This document shows positions 61,801-64,000 of a stretch of 64,000 nucleotides of DNA, in pieces (the stretch's first letter is position 1; each line of letters starts with the position of its first letter). The position numbers were made by a program, and so were the translations under genes. The DNA is from Coriaria nepalensis. Lineage: Eukaryota; Streptophyta; Magnoliopsida; Cucurbitales; Coriariaceae. Location: positions 196,001-260,000 of the forward strand of contig CP114500.1 of the NCBI GenBank assembly GCA_027186245.1, written 5' to 3'. The notes under the pieces are model-generated. The model was not told where the DNA came from. It did no database searches and worked only from the letters and a program-made list of their open reading frames with translations.

Positions 61801-62639
61801 CTCTTTCATCTTCTCTCCGCCGCCACATCCTCTTAACATATCTACTAATAAGGTTTGTAGTCAACTTAATTAACCTGATGATCTCCATTGAGCTTTTAAA
61901 CCTTTTCATGATCCAATACATTGATGCTGATAGGACAAACATACAACGTCAAACTAGTACACCCATTTTCAACCCTTTGAAGAATTAAGAAAGGAGACTA
62001 GTAGTATTTACGATGGATACGCGACAGTTGACGAATATGAAGTTGAAGACAGATGTGTACACTACATATGTTGTTTAGTCAGTAGCATGTAACTAATGTT
62101 ATCTCTCTCAGTCTCCACTCATCTTCTTCCAATTACTTTCCAAAAAATGTAAACAAACTAATGTACAGTTTTGTACAATTGAATAACTTGCTATCCTCAA
62201 TTCTGTACTGAACCACTTTTCCCAAAATGAAACATATAAGTCTTAACTCTTACTGTTCTATCGCCCTTTCATTATTACTACAATACATTTGGACAATAAT
62301 GATTCATAGTTCTTTACCTGATTGCATCTTTGAATAAGAAGAGGAAAAAAAGTTAAATGCGTGGAGGGGGGGAGCGTTGGGCAAACTTTAATGACGACGG
62401 AGAAAGTAAAATTGGAATTGTATTTATGGTTAAGAAAAAGGAATCTTCGAGCATTAAATTAAAAGCCCCCATCGGCATGTGTAATTGTATCAATTAATGC
62501 AATGCAGGCCCAGACAAAGATTCCCCGATACCCTTCTTTCTGATGGAACTTATTGGACTTTACAAGCGGATGGGCCTTGGTTAGTTCGATTTTTTTTCAA
62601 GCCCACGAAGAGACAGAGAACGGGTCTATACTTCCTACT
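61801..62639. other. Intergenic between MIR171 and the ODC relic
   Basis: MIR171 transcript 3' part, then unique AT-rich DNA. From about 62485 an open frame leads into the ODC homology but I cannot align its first 50 codons with ODC; they may be decayed coding sequence. Confidence 0.45.
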
Positions 62640-63699
62640 TGCAGCGCTGCAAGCATGTTTCCAGAACGAACCGGGTTTATCCGTAATAGCGGATCCGGGC
62701 CGGTTATTTACTGAGTCGGAATTCACTTTAGCCGTGAATATTATTGGGAAGCGTGTTAGGGGGGGAGTTGTTTATGGGTCTACGAGTTGTTTACTCTACG
62801 ATCATGTAACTATCAGATGCACACCTGTAGAATGCCCGTCAAACCGCAGAAATCCGACATGTCGTGGAGCGAGGACGTATGGATCCGTCGTGTTAGGACC
62901 AACTTGTGATGCGCTTGATACTGTTTTGACCGTGTACGATATATACAGTAAACTGTAAACACGAACTTTTAATAATATTTATTAATATAACTTATATATA
63001 TATATATATATATATATAAACATGTAATCATGAAATATTTATTAATATAAAAATTATAATATTTAAATATAAATTAAATAAAAAATAAAATTAATAAAAT
63101 TATAAAATATAATTAAAATATAAGGAATATAGATTTGTTAATTAAATTAATGAAAAAAGAATTTTGTATGTCTATAAACTTTTATAATATTTTAAAAATA
63201 GATTTTGTCTGTATATTATTTGTCTCACATGACATAATAGAATAAAGAATATCAAATATTTTTAATAAATTCTTAAATTATTGAATATTATCATTCTGAA
63301 ACTTAAAAATTCTAAAAATAATTTGACGAAAAAATTATTTTATGAATTATTTTTCTTAAAAAAGGAGTGCTAATTTATAAGATTTATGTATAAAAAATCG
63401 ATCAAACATATTAATTTATATTAATCTATTCATTTTATACAAATAATTCTAAATTTTATTAATTATATTAATACATATTAATATATATTAATTTACAAAC
63501 CAGGAAGAAACGAAAATTTTAATTTTTCATTCGATTTAAAGTTTTCCAACATTCCGGTTACCCGCAACCGGAGTTGCAGGTCAATGATTGGCTGGTGTTC
63601 CACAATATTGGTGCGTATACGGCGGCTGCTGGGTCAAATTTGAATGGGTTTAGTACGTCAACGATGTTGACCCATCTTGCCTATTCGAATCCTTGTTAG
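62640..63699 (+). pseudogene. ODC: Ornithine decarboxylase C-terminal relic, interrupted
   Basis: ODC makes putrescine from ornithine using pyridoxal phosphate. The surviving C-terminal domain reads AALQACFQNEPGLSVIADPG, RLFTESEFTLAVNIIGKRVR, GPTCDALDTVLTVYD, a gap, then [20 protein letters not shown] and [12 protein letters not shown]...LAYSNPC with stop at 63697-63699. GPTCDALD carries the active-site Cys and Asp. About 10 codons after GKRVRG (the REYWINDG part of relatives) are missing. Roughly 600 bp of AT-rich DNA splits VYD from GYPQPEL, although plant ODC genes are normally intronless. The N-terminal barrel is absent. Clearly not functional. Confidence 0.88.
62945..63548. mobile_element. 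AT-rich insertion splitting the ODC relic
   Basis: About 600 bp of extremely AT-rich DNA (TA repeat at 62994-63018, many TTAATATA-like words) lies between two ODC pieces that should be contiguous. I could not identify terminal inverted repeats or a target-site duplication with certainty, so a transposon is inferred only from its position. An acquired intron-like or microsatellite-driven insertion is the alternative. Confidence 0.45.
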
Positions 63700-64000
63700 A
63701 ATTTAGTTATTATACTGTTCTGTACTAATGAGTATTTACTAAGAAAATGATTTTCAAAATGAGCCAAATTAGTAAACTCGGGTCCCACGGAATTACAGGC
63801 ATACTGGTGAACCAGATCACTTAATTACTCACTCCATTTCTAGATTGTCCCAATTTTGGTTTTAAGTATAAATAAGAGGATGCAATATTCATATCGAATT
63901 TGTAACTCATGAAATTCAAATTTTTCCAAGAAAACAGACAAAGACAAGGTTACATGCGTAATTTTTCCAAAATCTTGTAACGTACGTTCCAACGTCGTTT
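63700..64000. other. Right edge, unassigned
   Basis: 3' flank of the ODC relic up to the window end. No gene or repeat recognised. Confidence 0.5.

Overview
This window is nuclear DNA from a dicot plant, probably a rosid. Genes are split by short GT-AG (twice GC-AG) introns, intergenic DNA is AT-rich with microsatellites, and products are plant-specific: FSK dehydrin, LONELY GUY, SKU5-like protein, DYW-type PPR protein, phi-class GST, miR394 and miR171. No bacterial, organellar or viral block was seen. I cannot name the species.

Layout. 0-7 kb: an unrecognised ORF end, two tandem broken DUF241 (BPS1-like) copies and a broken F-box gene. 7-15.3 kb: a cytokinin-activating LOG gene, about 4 kb without genes, a short DUF241 ORF, and a small two-helix membrane protein. 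15.7-17.8 kb: a decayed LDL2-type histone demethylase. 18-29 kb: dehydrin with an ABRE/DRE promoter, neutral ceramidase, an ADH-like gene and a SKU5-similar gene. 29-36 kb: an internally deleted CCT2 chaperonin gene whose remaining exons still join in frame, peroxisomal enoyl-CoA hydratase 2, and an odd GGGCC-rich degenerate array. 36-46 kb: prolyl oligopeptidase, a broken RopGEF, and a MIR394 hairpin. 50-64 kb: a broken AMY2 alpha-amylase, a SEC14-like gene, a DYW PPR gene, an ARID-HMG protein, a GST, a MIR171 hairpin, and an ornithine decarboxylase remnant split by AT-rich DNA.

The order dehydrin - SKS5 - ECH2 - POP - MIR394 - AMY2 - ARID/HMG matches, from memory, the Arabidopsis chromosome 1 block At1g76180 to At1g76110 (MIR394B lies between AMY2 and POP there). 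This supports the gene calls and the microRNA call.

Genes do not form a pathway. The main theme is ancestral gene order with heavy, uneven decay: eight recognisable genes are broken (DUF241 x2, F-box, LDL2, CCT2, RopGEF, AMY2, ODC) beside intact neighbours. This fits fractionation of one duplicated segment after genome duplication. The most unusual items are the in-frame mini-CCT2 and the GGGCC array between ECH2 and POP. Exon boundaries were worked out by hand from splice signals, reading frame and family similarity; no alignment was run.
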